38,794 nt of DNA. Origin: UBA1181 sp045226255. Its GTDB lineage: Bacteria; Bacteroidota; Bacteroidia; Bacteroidales; Paludibacteraceae. Location of the stretch: NCBI GenBank assembly GCA_045226255.1, contig JBGVCG010000037.1, forward strand, positions 1 through 38,794, in the 5' to 3' direction. Within the stretch, counting starts at the first letter, position 1. Every line of letters starts with the position of its first letter. The notes below the pieces were generated by a model. That model saw only the letters and a list, made by a program, of their open reading frames with translations, did not search any database and was not told where the DNA came from. Shown here piece after piece: positions 7,708 through 16,372 of this stretch. The position numbers and the translations under genes were made by a program.

Positions 7708-10700
7708 TTTTTTCTTGTATATATTAGAGGTACAACAATCATGTTCAGAAAGGTACTACTAACGAGTCCACCCAACATCACAATAGCCATCGGCGACTGA
7801 ATCTCGTTGCCTGCCAGATCGCCTTGTAAAGCAAGGGGTATCAGAGCCAAAGCCGAGGTGAGAGCTGTCATTAAAATGGGTGTAAGACGATCTAGCGAGC
7901 CTTGTAACACATCGCCCGTCTCGTTGTAGCGATCTACGAGCAGGATACCATTGCGGGTGGCAATACCAAAGAGACTGATGAACCCAATGATGCCAGGGAT
8001 GCTGAGCACATTGCTCGTAAAACAGATGGCAAACACACCACCTATGAGTGCCAGTGGCAAATTGATAAGCACGATGGCGCTCTGACGCAAATCATGGAAT
8101 TGATTGTTGAGTAGGAGGAAGATGACTAAAATGCTCAGCAGACTCATCAACAGCAAAGTACGACTAGCGGCTTGTTCACTCTCGAACTGTCCCCCGTACT
8201 CTAGATGATAGCCTTCGGGCAACGTGACATGCTCATTCACGCAGTGTTGAATCTCCTCCACAGTGCTATGGAGGTCACGACCTTCTACGTTGGCACTGAT
8301 GACAATGCGTCTCTGGGCATTCTCGCGATTAATGGAGTTTGGTCCAGTTGTGCTAACAATATCGGCAATGTATTCCAAGGGAATCTTCTGTCCACCAGCG
8401 TCGATCATCAGTTGACGGATATCCTGCATTGTACGGCGGTCTTCCTCGTCCACTTTCACCGTGAGGTCGAAGGCGTTGTTGCCCTCATAAACTTGCGACA
8501 CTGTCTCACCCTCCAGCATTACACTCACATAATCGGCAAACTGCTTGGGTGTAACACCATAGCGCGCCATCAGTTGTCGGCGAGGGGTGATGCGCAACTG
8601 CGGACGTTCCACCTGATGTTCCACATTTAGGTCGGTAACACCTGGAATGTCGCTTATTTCGGATTTTATCTGGTTGGCTAACCGATACATGATGTTTAGA
8701 TCCTGTCCAAAAAGCTTGATGGCAATGTTGGCGCGAGTGCCAGAGAGCATGGCATCTATACGGTGCGAGATGGGCTGACCTATCTCTATGCTGACACCCG
8801 ACAGACTACCGAGTTGCTTACGTACGTCGGCTAAGAGTTCTTCACGACTGCGTCCACCTAGTTGGAAGGGAGCTTCTATCTCGCTGACATTGACGCCAAA
8901 GGCATGTTCATCCAACTCGGCACGTCCCGTCTTGCGAGCTACAGTCTGTATCTCAGGAATCTCCAAGAGTAATTCCTCGGCACGGCGACCAATTTTGTCA
9001 CTTTCTTCCAGCGAAATGCCTGGCAACGTGCTCAAACTTATGGTATAGCTACCTTCATTAAAAGGGGGGAGAAAACTGCGTCCCATCTGGCAAAGTAGCA
9101 CAACGGCCAACACAAAGAGCACGGCCATGCCTCCCAGAATGGCACGACGATGATGAAAGGAACGCTTGAGCAAGGCTGCGTATGAGGTTTTCAGCCGTTG
9201 AACCCAACGTACATCGGTTTGTTTCTCTTTGCCTTTCAAACTCAACAGATAACTGCACAACACAGGGGTGAGCGTGATGGCCACCACCGTGCTGGCCAAT
9301 AAACTGGCAACAAACGCTATGCCGAGGGGAACCAGCATGCGACCTTCCATTCCAGAAAGGAAGAACAGAGGCAGGAAGCTAACAATAACGATGAGCGTAC
9401 TGTTGAGAATCGGCATTCGCACCTCACGAGAGGCATGGAAGATGATGGAGAGTTTCTCGCTTAGTGTAGAAGCTTGGGCTTTGTTTTCCCGTAATCGACG
9501 CCAGACGTTCTCCACATCGACAATTGCGTCATCGACAAGCGAACCGATGGCAATGGCCATTCCGCCAATACTCATAGTGTTGATAGTCAATCCCATGGCA
9601 CGCAAGGAGAGAATGCCCACCAATAGACTTACGGGGATGCTGACTAACGAGATGATTGTGGTGCGCGGATTCATTAAGAAGATGAAAAGGATGATGATGA
9701 CAAACAGAGAGCCTTCCAACAGCGCCTTTTGAATATTACCGATGCTGGCATCAATAAAACGTTGCTGACGGAAAATCTGCGTATCCACCTTTACGTCGGC
9801 GGGCAGTTGATGTTGCAATGATGCAAGGGCATTGTCCAGCCGTTCTGTCAGTTCTTTCGTGGAAACATTGGGTTGCTTGGCCACCGTCATCAGCACTGCA
9901 GGCCGGCATCGGTTACTTGCGGTGCCTGTCTTGGGGGACTTGTTGCCAATCAAAATATCGGCCACGAGATTTAGGGTTACGGGAGAACCGTTGTAGGTCT
10001 TCACCACAGTCTGTCCCAACTGTTCCACGTCGTTGGTGCTAAGAGCTCCGCGAATCAGGTATTCGTTGCCGTACTCATACAACACGCCACCCGACACGTT
10101 CTGATTCATGTCCCGCACGGCATCCACCACTTCTTGCACGCTCACCCCATGATGCTTCATACGTTCGGGGTGAAGAGACACTTGATATTCTTTTTGCTCA
10201 CCACCTTGAACAGAGATTTGCGCCACACCGCCAATACTCAGCAGGCGTGGTCGGATAGTCCAGTCGGCCAGGGTCCGCAAATCAGTCTGCGAGGTGGTGT
10301 CACCTGCAGTAAGTCCGATAATCATCACCTCTCCAATGATGGAACTCTGCGGACCGATTGTTGGCTTGCCAACGCTGGCAGGCAGTGAGGAGGTCACTTC
10401 CGATAGTTTCTCGTTCACTATCTGTCGGTCGCGATAGATGTCGGTTCCCCATTCAAACTCCACCCATACACAAGAGAATCCTGTACTTGATGTGCTGCGC
10501 ACCCGTCTCACACCCGTGGCGCCGTTCATTATTGTCTCAATAGGAAACGTCACAATGCGCTCCACCTCTTCTGGAGCCATGCCAGAGGCCTCTGTCATCA
10601 CCACCACCGTCGGAGCATTTAGGTCGGGAAACACATCCACTTCCATCGTCATTGCCGTATAGACACCGACAATACAGATGAGCAATGCCGTTACCAATAT

Positions 10701-10745
10701 GGTAAGGCGGTTATGTAGGGAAAAATGGATTATCTTATCTAACAT
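7704..10745 (-). CDS. CusA/CzcA family heavy-metal efflux RND pump
   Basis: The inner-membrane proton-driven pump of 1013 residues, the usual size for the heavy-metal (HME) RND family. The N-terminus MLDKIIHFSLHNRLTILVTALLIC... is family-typical. Twelve membrane helices come in two halves, with large periplasmic loops between helices 1-2 and 7-8. The helix-4 signature GSLVDDAIVDVENVW carries the acidic residues used for proton transfer in CzcA-like pumps. It is predicted to export divalent or monovalent metal ions (Zn, Co, Cd, Cu or Ag); the ion cannot be told. ATG 10745 is chosen over GTG 10748. It follows the adaptor gene after about 50 bp and overlaps the channel gene. Confidence 0.93.
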   Translation of the reverse strand: MLDKIIHFSLHNRLTILVTALLICIVGVYTAMTMEVDVFPDLNAPTVVVMTEASGMAPEEVERIVTFPIETIMNGATGVRRVRSTSSTGFSCVWVEFEWGTDIYRDRQIVNEKLSEVTSSLPASVGKPTIGPQSSIIGEVMIIGLTAGDTTSQTDLRTLADWTIRPRLLSIGGVAQISVQGGEQKEYQVSLHPERMKHHGVSVQEVVDAVRDMNQNVSGGVLYEYGNEYLIRGALSTNDVEQLGQTVVKTYNGSPVTLNLVADILIGNKSPKTGTASNRCRPAVLMTVAKQPNVSTKELTERLDNALASLQHQLPADVKVDTQIFRQQRFIDASIGNIQKALLEGSLFVIIILFIFLMNPRTTIISLVSIPVSLLVGILSLRAMGLTINTMSIGGMAIAIGSLVDDAIVDVENVWRRLRENKAQASTLSEKLSIIFHASREVRMPILNSTLIVIVSFLPLFFLSGMEGRMLVPLGIAFVASLLASTVVAITLTPVLCSYLLSLKGKEKQTDVRWVQRLKTSYAALLKRSFHHRRAILGGMAVLFVLAVVLLCQMGRSFLPPFNEGSYTISLSTLPGISLEESDKIGRRAEELLLEIPEIQTVARKTGRAELDEHAFGVNVSEIEAPFQLGGRSREELLADVRKQLGSLSGVSIEIGQPISHRIDAMLSGTRANIAIKLFGQDLNIMYRLANQIKSEISDIPGVTDLNVEHQVERPQLRITPRRQLMARYGVTPKQFADYVSVMLEGETVSQVYEGNNAFDLTVKVDEEDRRTMQDIRQLMIDAGGQKIPLEYIADIVSTTGPNSINRENAQRRIVISANVEGRDLHSTVEEIQHCVNEHVTLPEGYHLEYGGQFESEQAASRTLLLMSLLSILVIFLLLNNQFHDLRQSAIVLINLPLALIGGVFAICFTSNVLSIPGIIGFISLFGIATRNGILLVDRYNETGDVLQGSLDRLTPILMTALTSALALIPLALQGDLAGNEIQSPMAIVMLGGLVSSTFLNMIVVPLIYTRKK

Positions 10746-10798
10746 CACATTAACATTTACTATTAAGTTTTTTTCAATTTGGTTTATTCCCCATTTTA

Positions 10799-11920
10799 TT
10801 AGTGGTGGTGAGATTCTGGTATAACATTGTTGGTAGAGGCCAACTTCAATTGATAGACACCTTGTGTAACAATCTTTTCTCCAGATTTAACTCCACTTAG
10901 GATTTCCGTTCGTTCACCATTGCTATTTCCCAGAACAACCTCACGTTTCTCAAAGTCATCGGCATGATCGCCTTGTACGTATAAATAATAGAGGCCCTGT
11001 TCTTCTGTAAGAGCCGAGATGGGAACAGAAAGAACATCTTTTCGCTCCGTGCCCAGCAACCAAACATCAGCGAAGGAACCAGGGACAATATCGCCCATGT
11101 TTTCGAACTCGAAGGTGACAGGGATGTAAGCAGATCCTTCGGCGGCACGACGGCCTATTCCCACTATACGACCATTCAATGCCTTGGTATTATACACCAC
11201 GTTTGGGGCATAGCTCATACAGAAGTTAGCTCCGGTTATATCTTTCATTTGCGCAAAATATTTTTCGGGTACTTCTGCAGAAAGCTGCAAGTCGCAATTT
11301 TTGCTAACGTAGGCCACTACACTGCCCATTCCCACATATTCACCTTGTTTGACGATGATGTTGCGTATGTAACCCGTAATAGGCGAGGTTACGCTGCTAC
11401 CTCCTTTCTGACCTCCAGCTCTGCTTCTGAGTTGAGCCTGTTTGTAGGCTGACTCTGCTTCCTCATATTCCTTACGGCTAACAATACCCTCCTTAACCAA
11501 CCGTTCGGCACGTTCAAAGGCTTGTCGTGTCCGTTCCAACTCAACAGCATCTTGTGCCACTTCATCACCTCCGGCTATTCCATCAGCTGTGATATAGCCC
11601 AACAACTCACCTTTTCGAACGGGTGAACCATCGGACATGTGATCTCGAGTAAACTGCAGTAGTCCGCTGCTCTTGGCTACAACAGCCATTTCGTCGCCTT
11701 GGGACTCTCGCACCTGTCCACTTACCCTGAAGGCACTACGGAAGGTAGTTGGAAGCAGTGTCTCCGTCTGCAACCCTATGGTCTCCTGTTTTTCCACGGG
11801 AAACTCAATAACACCATCTTCATGATGATCCTCCTCGGCTTCTATGTGTGGCTGTCTTTGATTGTTGCATCCGCAGACCATCAAGCATATCATGACACTT
11901 GGGAAAAACACGTGTTTCAT
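10799..11920 (-). CDS. RND efflux periplasmic adaptor lipoprotein (CusB/CzcB type)
   Basis: A membrane-fusion protein of 373 residues. The start is at ATG 11920 because it gives a lipoprotein signal (MKHVFFPSVMICLMVCGC) with a Cys after LMV. The following segment IEAEEDHHEDGVIEF is rich in His and acidic residues, as in metal-efflux adaptors, and the C-terminus ends in HHH. A barrel-sandwich/lipoyl half (about 75-110), a short helical hairpin (115-155, AFERAERLVKEGIVSRKEYEEAE), the second lipoyl half (GYIRNIIVKQGEYVGMGSVV) and a beta-barrel follow in the normal order. It joins the inner-membrane pump to the TolC-like channel. It is the first gene of the operon, behind a palindromic operator. 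Confidence 0.9.
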   Translation of the reverse strand: MKHVFFPSVMICLMVCGCNNQRQPHIEAEEDHHEDGVIEFPVEKQETIGLQTETLLPTTFRSAFRVSGQVRESQGDEMAVVAKSSGLLQFTRDHMSDGSPVRKGELLGYITADGIAGGDEVAQDAVELERTRQAFERAERLVKEGIVSRKEYEEAESAYKQAQLRSRAGGQKGGSSVTSPITGYIRNIIVKQGEYVGMGSVVAYVSKNCDLQLSAEVPEKYFAQMKDITGANFCMSYAPNVVYNTKALNGRIVGIGRRAAEGSAYIPVTFEFENMGDIVPGSFADVWLLGTERKDVLSVPISALTEEQGLYYLYVQGDHADDFEKREVVLGNSNGERTEILSGVKSGEKIVTQGVYQLKLASTNNVIPESHHH

Positions 11921-11944
11921 ATCTTTATCAATTAATCTTTGCCA

Positions 11945-11979
11945 CAAAGTTACGTTTTAATTTATGCAACTCAGTTGCA
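11945..11979 (-). promoter_or_regulatory. Efflux-operon promoter with Fur-like palindrome
   Basis: Reading leftwards, TAACTTTG (complement of 11945-11952) matches the Bacteroidetes -7 consensus TAnnTTTG exactly. Twelve bases upstream lies the perfect palindrome TGCAAC-TGA-GTTGCA (complement of 11965-11979). A short palindrome between the -33 and -7 regions of a metal-export operon suits a metalloregulator such as a Fur/Zur-family protein. The regulator is not in this window, and the family assignment is inference. Confidence 0.5.
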
Positions 11980-12081
11980 AATTAATATTTCTCTAATCTA
12001 TGTGTTGATTGTCATGTAACTGGACACGAGGTCTGTTACAGCGTTATTTGTGATTCATTATTTTTGCGCAAAGAAAAAGAA

Positions 12082-12108
12082 GACCTCTGCCGGATGGGGA
12101 CAGAGGTC
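12082..12108 (-). terminator. Hairpin terminator, leftward
   Basis: GACCTCTG (12082-12089) and CAGAGGTC (12101-12108) form an 8-bp stem with an 11-nt loop. On the leftward strand the stem is followed by TTCTTTTTCTTTG, a usable U-rich tail. It would end transcripts coming from the 12297-12689 gene. Confidence 0.6.
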
Positions 12109-12256
12109 GGGGGAAATGTGCATTTGGGTATCAATTTCTATAGACACGTGTCTGGGTTATGTAAACTGAATTTTGGCACGTATCAGGTGTCTTGAATTCT
12201 TCTTCCATTTATGTATATATAATTTATTGAATAACAAAGTCTATAAACATTATATG

Positions 12257-12288
12257 GCTCGCCGCCACAAACCATTATGGCGACGAAC
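12257..12288. terminator. GC-rich hairpin behind the 12297 gene
   Basis: GGCTCGCCGCCA and TGGCGACGAACC pair with G-U wobbles around a 10-nt loop. The T-run (TTTTTATTT) is on the rightward side and reaches into the end of the leftward gene. It may act in either direction. Confidence 0.4.
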
Positions 12289-12296
12289 CTTTTTAT

Positions 12297-12689
12297 TTAA
12301 AACATTTTGCAGATGATTTTCGCATCTTCTCCTTCATAGACAAGAACATCGGTCACTCGCTCATAAGAGTAATCCTTGAAATGAAGCAGAAGTAAGGCGA
12401 CGAACTCCCCGTCTTGGGAAACGCAAGCCTCCAACTTGTAGTTTCCATTCGGCACTTCCTTCAGGCGGAACGTTTCCATCTCATTCAACAACCTGTCACG
12501 TGAAGAGTGTAGGATGTGAAGTAGGCATCCTCCATCTTGAACAGAGAGTTCATAGTTTTTCACATCGACAACACTACCGGTTGGCACATATTTCACGGTG
12601 GTCTTCAGACCCATAAACGATTTGCTGACACAGACACGAGCATCAGCGCAGATGTCATTCCACATCTGCAGGTTCTTGATATTTGTCAT
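12297..12689 (-). CDS. Hypothetical protein, 130 aa
   Basis: The start is placed at ATG 12689 (MTNIKNLQMWNDICADARV); the frame is open to 12749, but the extra 20 residues look like untranslated leader. No named domain is recognised. The sequence is short beta-strand-like segments (TTVKYVPTGSVVDVKNYELSV, GNYKLEACVSQDGEFVALLLLHFKDYSY) and no membrane helix or signal peptide, so a small cytoplasmic beta-rich protein is likely. It stands alone and is followed by hairpins at 12257 and 12082. Confidence 0.65.
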   Translation of the reverse strand: MTNIKNLQMWNDICADARVCVSKSFMGLKTTVKYVPTGSVVDVKNYELSVQDGGCLLHILHSSRDRLLNEMETFRLKEVPNGNYKLEACVSQDGEFVALLLLHFKDYSYERVTDVLVYEGEDAKIICKMF

Positions 12690-12778
12690 CTTATTTTTTT
12701 CTTTGTTAGTAAAATTCTTCCATGGTGAATCGGCAAGACCCACCATCATTCATTTCTCTGTTGTATCGGAAGAAACAG

Positions 12779-13198
12779 CTAACAAAGAATGCGCCTCAAC
12801 GCAATGATATAATAGAAGCGAGGAGACGCACTTCCTCCACAGATTCCCAAACGAAGAGGCTGTAGAGAAAGATCAGGTAAATATGATAAACAACTGATGG
12901 AGTGAGCCACTCCGTAACATGCGATTCGATTATTTTTACCACCACCTGTAAGATGTGGTCTAGCAGGGCGCGAGTGCCCCACCCTTTGAGAAGTCTTAGT
13001 GCTTAATAATGTCCCAGAGAGAGGTTGTGCATCTTCCGTCAGTGCATCCTTCTGTCGCTCGTCATGTTGGGCATCAACATATTCCGCTTTCCCCAGTTCA
13101 TCTGGCACATGACAATCCGCCCCGACATTCGGCAGAACATCGGGCATTCCAAACATCAATGCGATGAAGAGGCAAAAACGGGAAATCAGTGCATCCAT
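12779..13198 (-). CDS. Hypothetical exported protein, 139 aa
   Basis: The frame starts MDALISRFCLFIALMFGMPD, a short hydrophobic leader, then an acidic and basic middle and a C-terminus ending in FYYIIALRRILC. A perfect -7 box TATATTTG (complement of 13221-13228) lies 23 bp upstream, which argues that this strand is transcribed. The composition (many Pro, Ser and Arg after residue 60) is unusual and no domain is recognised. From memory, small Bacteroidales proteins with a similar leader and a tyrosine-rich IALR end exist, but I cannot name the family. It might also be a non-coding transcript with a chance frame. Confidence 0.45.
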   Translation of the reverse strand: MDALISRFCLFIALMFGMPDVLPNVGADCHVPDELGKAEYVDAQHDERQKDALTEDAQPLSGTLLSTKTSQRVGHSRPARPHLTGGGKNNRIACYGVAHSISCLSYLPDLSLQPLRLGICGGSASPRFYYIIALRRILC

Positions 13199-13290
13199 AC
13201 AAAGATCCAGCTAGTGTTGACAAATATACGCTAAAATTCCATAACATGGAAACGAACGAGCATTCTATTTTTCGCCAGCCCCGGGGCATT

Positions 13291-13318
13291 GTAGAGACGC
13301 AATGCATTGCGTCTGTAC
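13291..13318. repeat. Dispersed hairpin repeat, copy 1
   Basis: GTAG, then AGACGCAATG/CATTGCGTCT as a perfect palindrome (13295-13314), then GTAC. One of five related hairpins in this window (also 16117, 25749, 26066, 32629), all between genes. Confidence 0.75.
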
Positions 13319-13395
13319 GGTGCACAGCACCAACACAACCCGTTTTTTATATCACAAACATTTAAATTCCACCCCAAAGCTTTCATCATATCTAA

Positions 13396-14292
13396 TTATA
13401 TTCTAGGCAATTTATATTCAGATTGTTGTTCCATCATACGAAGGACATCCTTGAAATCGTCTGGCAATCGTTGCCATACTTCTTCCACAATGGGTTGCGG
13501 TATCTCTTTGTAAAACGCTTCAGCGATACCGCCCGTAATGCAAGCCAATGTGTCACTGTCACCACCTAACGAAACTGCCAGACGGATTGCCGATTCAAAA
13601 TCACTGCTGTCTAAAAAGGCTATTATTGCTTGTGGAACAGTCTCCTGACAACTATCTTCGAAACAATACGTGGGACGAATTTCATCACATCCCCTATCTA
13701 AATCATAACCATACGTATCTTCAATATACGACCGAATATCTTCCTTCGTTTTTCCCTTTCTAGCCATAAATATCGCAGCAGAGGTTGCCTGTGCACCTTT
13801 TACTCCTTCGGGATGATTATGTGTGATTTCCGCTGAAATCTTAGCTACACGAGTCGTTTCCTCCAAGGTATCGAACATCCATCCGACTGCACTTACACGC
13901 ATAGCGGAACCATTCCCATACGAATTATAGGGATGTCGATTGGGGACTTTACTGTTCCCCACAATTCCCTGCCTTAATATATCACCCAACGAACTAACAA
14001 CGCCGTTGCGTTGTGTGTCACGTATTTGCTCTGGGTAAAACAGCCATTTATAAAACATGGCACCATAGCCACCCACGGGACAAGGATACTTTTGGGCAAA
14101 CGAGACCATTGAACGTTCAAGTTCCTCGAAACTATGCGACGAGTCTCGCAACAACCAATCCGCCACGGCAACCGACATCACAGAATCGTCCGTATAGCTA
14201 CTTTCACGAGAGAAAAGGGGAAACTCTGTCGTCTTTATACTGTCACATTCGTACACGGAACCAACCGCGTCACCTATAATTGCACCTAACAT
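13396..14292 (-). CDS. ADP-ribosylglycohydrolase family protein
   Basis: A protein of 298 residues with the full set of ARH/DraG motifs: GAIIGDAVGS at 3-12, TDDS at 34-37 (metal-binding Asp35/Asp36), GNGSAMRV at 127-134, HNHPEG at 158-163 and GGDSDT at 243-248 (metal-binding Asp245/Asp247). Such enzymes hydrolyse ADP-ribose linked to Arg, Ser or other acceptors, using two Mg or Mn ions; the substrate here is unknown. It is cytoplasmic. It lies 20 bp behind the AAA+ ATPase gene in the same direction, so the two form an operon under the TGCCA-N5-TGGCA operator. This suggests it reverses an ADP-ribosylation linked to the cluster's conflict or repair role. Confidence 0.92.
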   Translation of the reverse strand: MLGAIIGDAVGSVYECDSIKTTEFPLFSRESSYTDDSVMSVAVADWLLRDSSHSFEELERSMVSFAQKYPCPVGGYGAMFYKWLFYPEQIRDTQRNGVVSSLGDILRQGIVGNSKVPNRHPYNSYGNGSAMRVSAVGWMFDTLEETTRVAKISAEITHNHPEGVKGAQATSAAIFMARKGKTKEDIRSYIEDTYGYDLDRGCDEIRPTYCFEDSCQETVPQAIIAFLDSSDFESAIRLAVSLGGDSDTLACITGGIAEAFYKEIPQPIVEEVWQRLPDDFKDVLRMMEQQSEYKLPRI

Positions 14293-14312
14293 CGTATTAT
14301 ATATTTATCAGT

Positions 14313-15968
14313 TTAAAAACCAACACGTCTCTTTGTCGCATTACCCAGCTGTTCATTCTCGCAATGAGAGAAGAGAGATTCCATCGACGATGATGTTTCG
14401 CTATGGAGAATGGTGTCGATGGTATAGTGGCGAGCGACGTTCTCTATTTGACCGCCGCTGAAATCATATTTTTCAGCCAACAAGCGGATATTCTCCTCCG
14501 CCAGATCCGGCAACATGGTGTGCCAAATGCTAGTACGAACCTCAAGCGTAGGCTTGTTGAATTGGATTTTGTAGAGGAACCGTCGTTCAAAAGCCTTATC
14601 CATATTTTGGGCAAGATTCGTCGTGGCGATAAGGATACCGTCGAGGGTCTCCATCTCCTGTAGAATAATGTTTTGGATGGCGTTCTCCATCTTGTCAACC
14701 GCTTGGTCCGCACCTTCACGTCGCTTGCCGATGATAGCGTCCGCCTCGTTGAAAAGCAGGATGGGGGCAATGTCTAATTGCGCAACCAGCATACGATATT
14801 GATCAAAAACTTCCTTTATGTTCTTCTCACTTTCGCCCACCCAGCAACTCTTAATATCAGGGATATTCACTTGCAGGATGTCACGCCCCGTCTGGCGAGC
14901 CAATTGGAGGACTGCCTCTGTCTTTCCCGTGCCGGGTGACCCGTAGAAGAGGCAAGTGAATCCATAGCGGTAGCCCTTCTCTTTCATCCGTTCGCAAATG
15001 GTGCGATAGGTGGTTTCCTCCAGCAAGCGGTTCAGGTCTGACACTTGTGTCGCCACCCCGCTATCGTAATAGAGTTGCTTAGGGACAATACTATCATGTC
15101 TGACAATGTTTCTCACCTTTTCCCCACTATTTGATGTCAGTTTCAATTCAGGGAATAGAGTCTCTTTAGCTTTCTTACTTAGGCAAAACGAATCAATGCT
15201 GGCAAAACCATTCTCATTACAATGTTCAACAAGTCCCAATTGTTGCAGTATATGTTTGTTTTCCACAAATGGATTCCACCTATGCCGCGCAATAATCGGT
15301 TTGCCATAGAAGGAAATGAAATCATAGAAATGGATATCTTTCTCTTCGTTAACGCATTTATGAGAAAACAAGAGAAGAATCGTCTTTTCGTCTCTATTCA
15401 GACCATATTCATCCATTTTTTTCACAAACGGCAAATGTTTGTTGTCTTCACATAAATCCAGAAGATTTGAAATAGATTCTTCCTCTGTAATTATTTCTTT
15501 ATCAATTCTGTCTTCCATGATGTCATTTACGGAGCAAAAGAATTCAACACAACTTAGACATGTACTACTTTTGGGTGTATATTTCTCTCCCCGTTTAAAG
15601 GCTTCGACAACATCTGCGGGAACCCGATATGCTACTGATTTGTCATCGTAATGACGATAACGTACTAATTTTCTTTCTTTCAGTTCATCAATGGTAGGCG
15701 TATAGCGGATTATGCGAGTCGTGGTACATTGCAAATAGTCTGCCAGATTAGAAATCGAGACATAACCAGACTCACTTTTCTCTATCAACAATGACATCAA
15801 CACACTTTGTTCCACGCTGAGATCCAACGTGTCGCCAATCATCTTGAGAGGCGACGCCGCTTTTTGGAAGAAATCCTCATCCAAATGAGAGCCTTTCGAC
15901 AGTTCCACTACCTTTTCCACTGCCATCAGCAGGTCCATCTGTTCCGTTTTCTTTTCCATTGTTTCCAT
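14313..15968 (-). CDS. AAA+ ATPase with N-terminal winged-helix-like region
   Basis: A protein of 551 residues. Residues 50-120 look like a winged helix (SVEQSVLMSLLIEKSESGYV, then SISNLADYLQCTTTRIIRY). A Cys pair (CLSC, 137-140) follows. The C-terminal third is a single AAA+ module of the spastin/FtsH-like type: Walker A GSPGTGKT at 343-350, pore-like WVGESEKN at 376-383, Walker B ILLFNEAD at 403-410 (Asn-Glu in place of the usual Asp-Glu), sensor ATTN and the arginine finger FERRF. It is probably a hexameric remodelling ATPase of unknown target. The start at 15968 is supported by AAGGAGG six bases upstream. It is first gene of the operon with the ADP-ribosylglycohydrolase and shares an operator with the WYL gene. 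Confidence 0.88.
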   Translation of the reverse strand: METMEKKTEQMDLLMAVEKVVELSKGSHLDEDFFQKAASPLKMIGDTLDLSVEQSVLMSLLIEKSESGYVSISNLADYLQCTTTRIIRYTPTIDELKERKLVRYRHYDDKSVAYRVPADVVEAFKRGEKYTPKSSTCLSCVEFFCSVNDIMEDRIDKEIITEEESISNLLDLCEDNKHLPFVKKMDEYGLNRDEKTILLLFSHKCVNEEKDIHFYDFISFYGKPIIARHRWNPFVENKHILQQLGLVEHCNENGFASIDSFCLSKKAKETLFPELKLTSNSGEKVRNIVRHDSIVPKQLYYDSGVATQVSDLNRLLEETTYRTICERMKEKGYRYGFTCLFYGSPGTGKTEAVLQLARQTGRDILQVNIPDIKSCWVGESEKNIKEVFDQYRMLVAQLDIAPILLFNEADAIIGKRREGADQAVDKMENAIQNIILQEMETLDGILIATTNLAQNMDKAFERRFLYKIQFNKPTLEVRTSIWHTMLPDLAEENIRLLAEKYDFSGGQIENVARHYTIDTILHSETSSSMESLFSHCENEQLGNATKRRVGF

Positions 15969-15997
15969 AATTACCTCCTTTTTGATGTTTTATGGTA

Positions 15998-16033
15998 CAA
16001 AGGAAGGATGAGGGTCTGCCAGTTTGTGGCAGA
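15998..16033 (-). promoter_or_regulatory. AAA+ operon promoter and WYL-type operator
   Basis: Leftward reading: the palindrome TGCCA-CAAAC-TGGCA (complement of 16017-16031, extendable to 16015-16033) is followed by 11 bases and then TTCCTTTG (complement of 15998-16005), a 7/8 match to TAnnTTTG. The same palindrome with the same 11-bp spacing occurs at 23530-23544 before the WYL gene. Confidence 0.65.
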
Positions 16034-16116
16034 GGTTAAGAAATTAATATATTTTAATCACAAACATCTCATAATCAGGCTATCGCAGCGTTTTGTAAAT
16101 ACGTCCCATTGTAATT

Positions 16117-16144
16117 GTAGAGACGCAAAATTTTGCGTCTGTAC
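16117..16144. repeat. Dispersed hairpin repeat, copy 2
   Basis: AGACGCAAAATTTTGCGTCT (16121-16140) is a perfect 20-bp palindrome flanked by GTAG and GTAC. Like copy 1 it is followed by a GCACAGCAC block, so the repeat unit is longer than the hairpin. Confidence 0.75.
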
Positions 16145-16285
16145 GACCATAGGCACAGCACAATCGTCTGAAACACTGATATAGGCAAAGTACCAGCATT
16201 TCACATCATCTTAATATTTTCGGACATTGAATGGATATATATATATTTCGCAACACAACAGAACAGCAATTTTTTTGTTGACATA

Positions 16286-16322
16286 AAAACAGCGCAAACG
16301 GAGATTCTCCGATGGCGCTGTT
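16286..16322 (-). terminator. Rho-independent terminator behind the UDG-like gene
   Basis: AACAGCGC (16288-16295) pairs with GCGCTGTT (16315-16322), and inside it CGGAG/CTCCG closes a 3-nt loop. On the leftward strand the stem is followed by TTTATG, extending the T-run to TTTTT. It lies about 50 nt after the stop of the 16373-17164 gene. Confidence 0.7.
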
Positions 16323-16372
16323 AAAAAAATCGCAATGCTAATCCTTTCTATCTGTATGTTGAAGGCAAGAAA

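Larger units (their letters stand above)
11921..12296. other. 376-bp gap upstream of the efflux operon
   Basis: No gene seen. It holds, left to right: the efflux operon's -7 box and palindromic operator (11945-11979), a hairpin (12082-12108), and a GC-rich hairpin directly behind the 12297-12689 gene (12257-12288). The remainder is A+T-rich without further structure. Confidence 0.6.
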
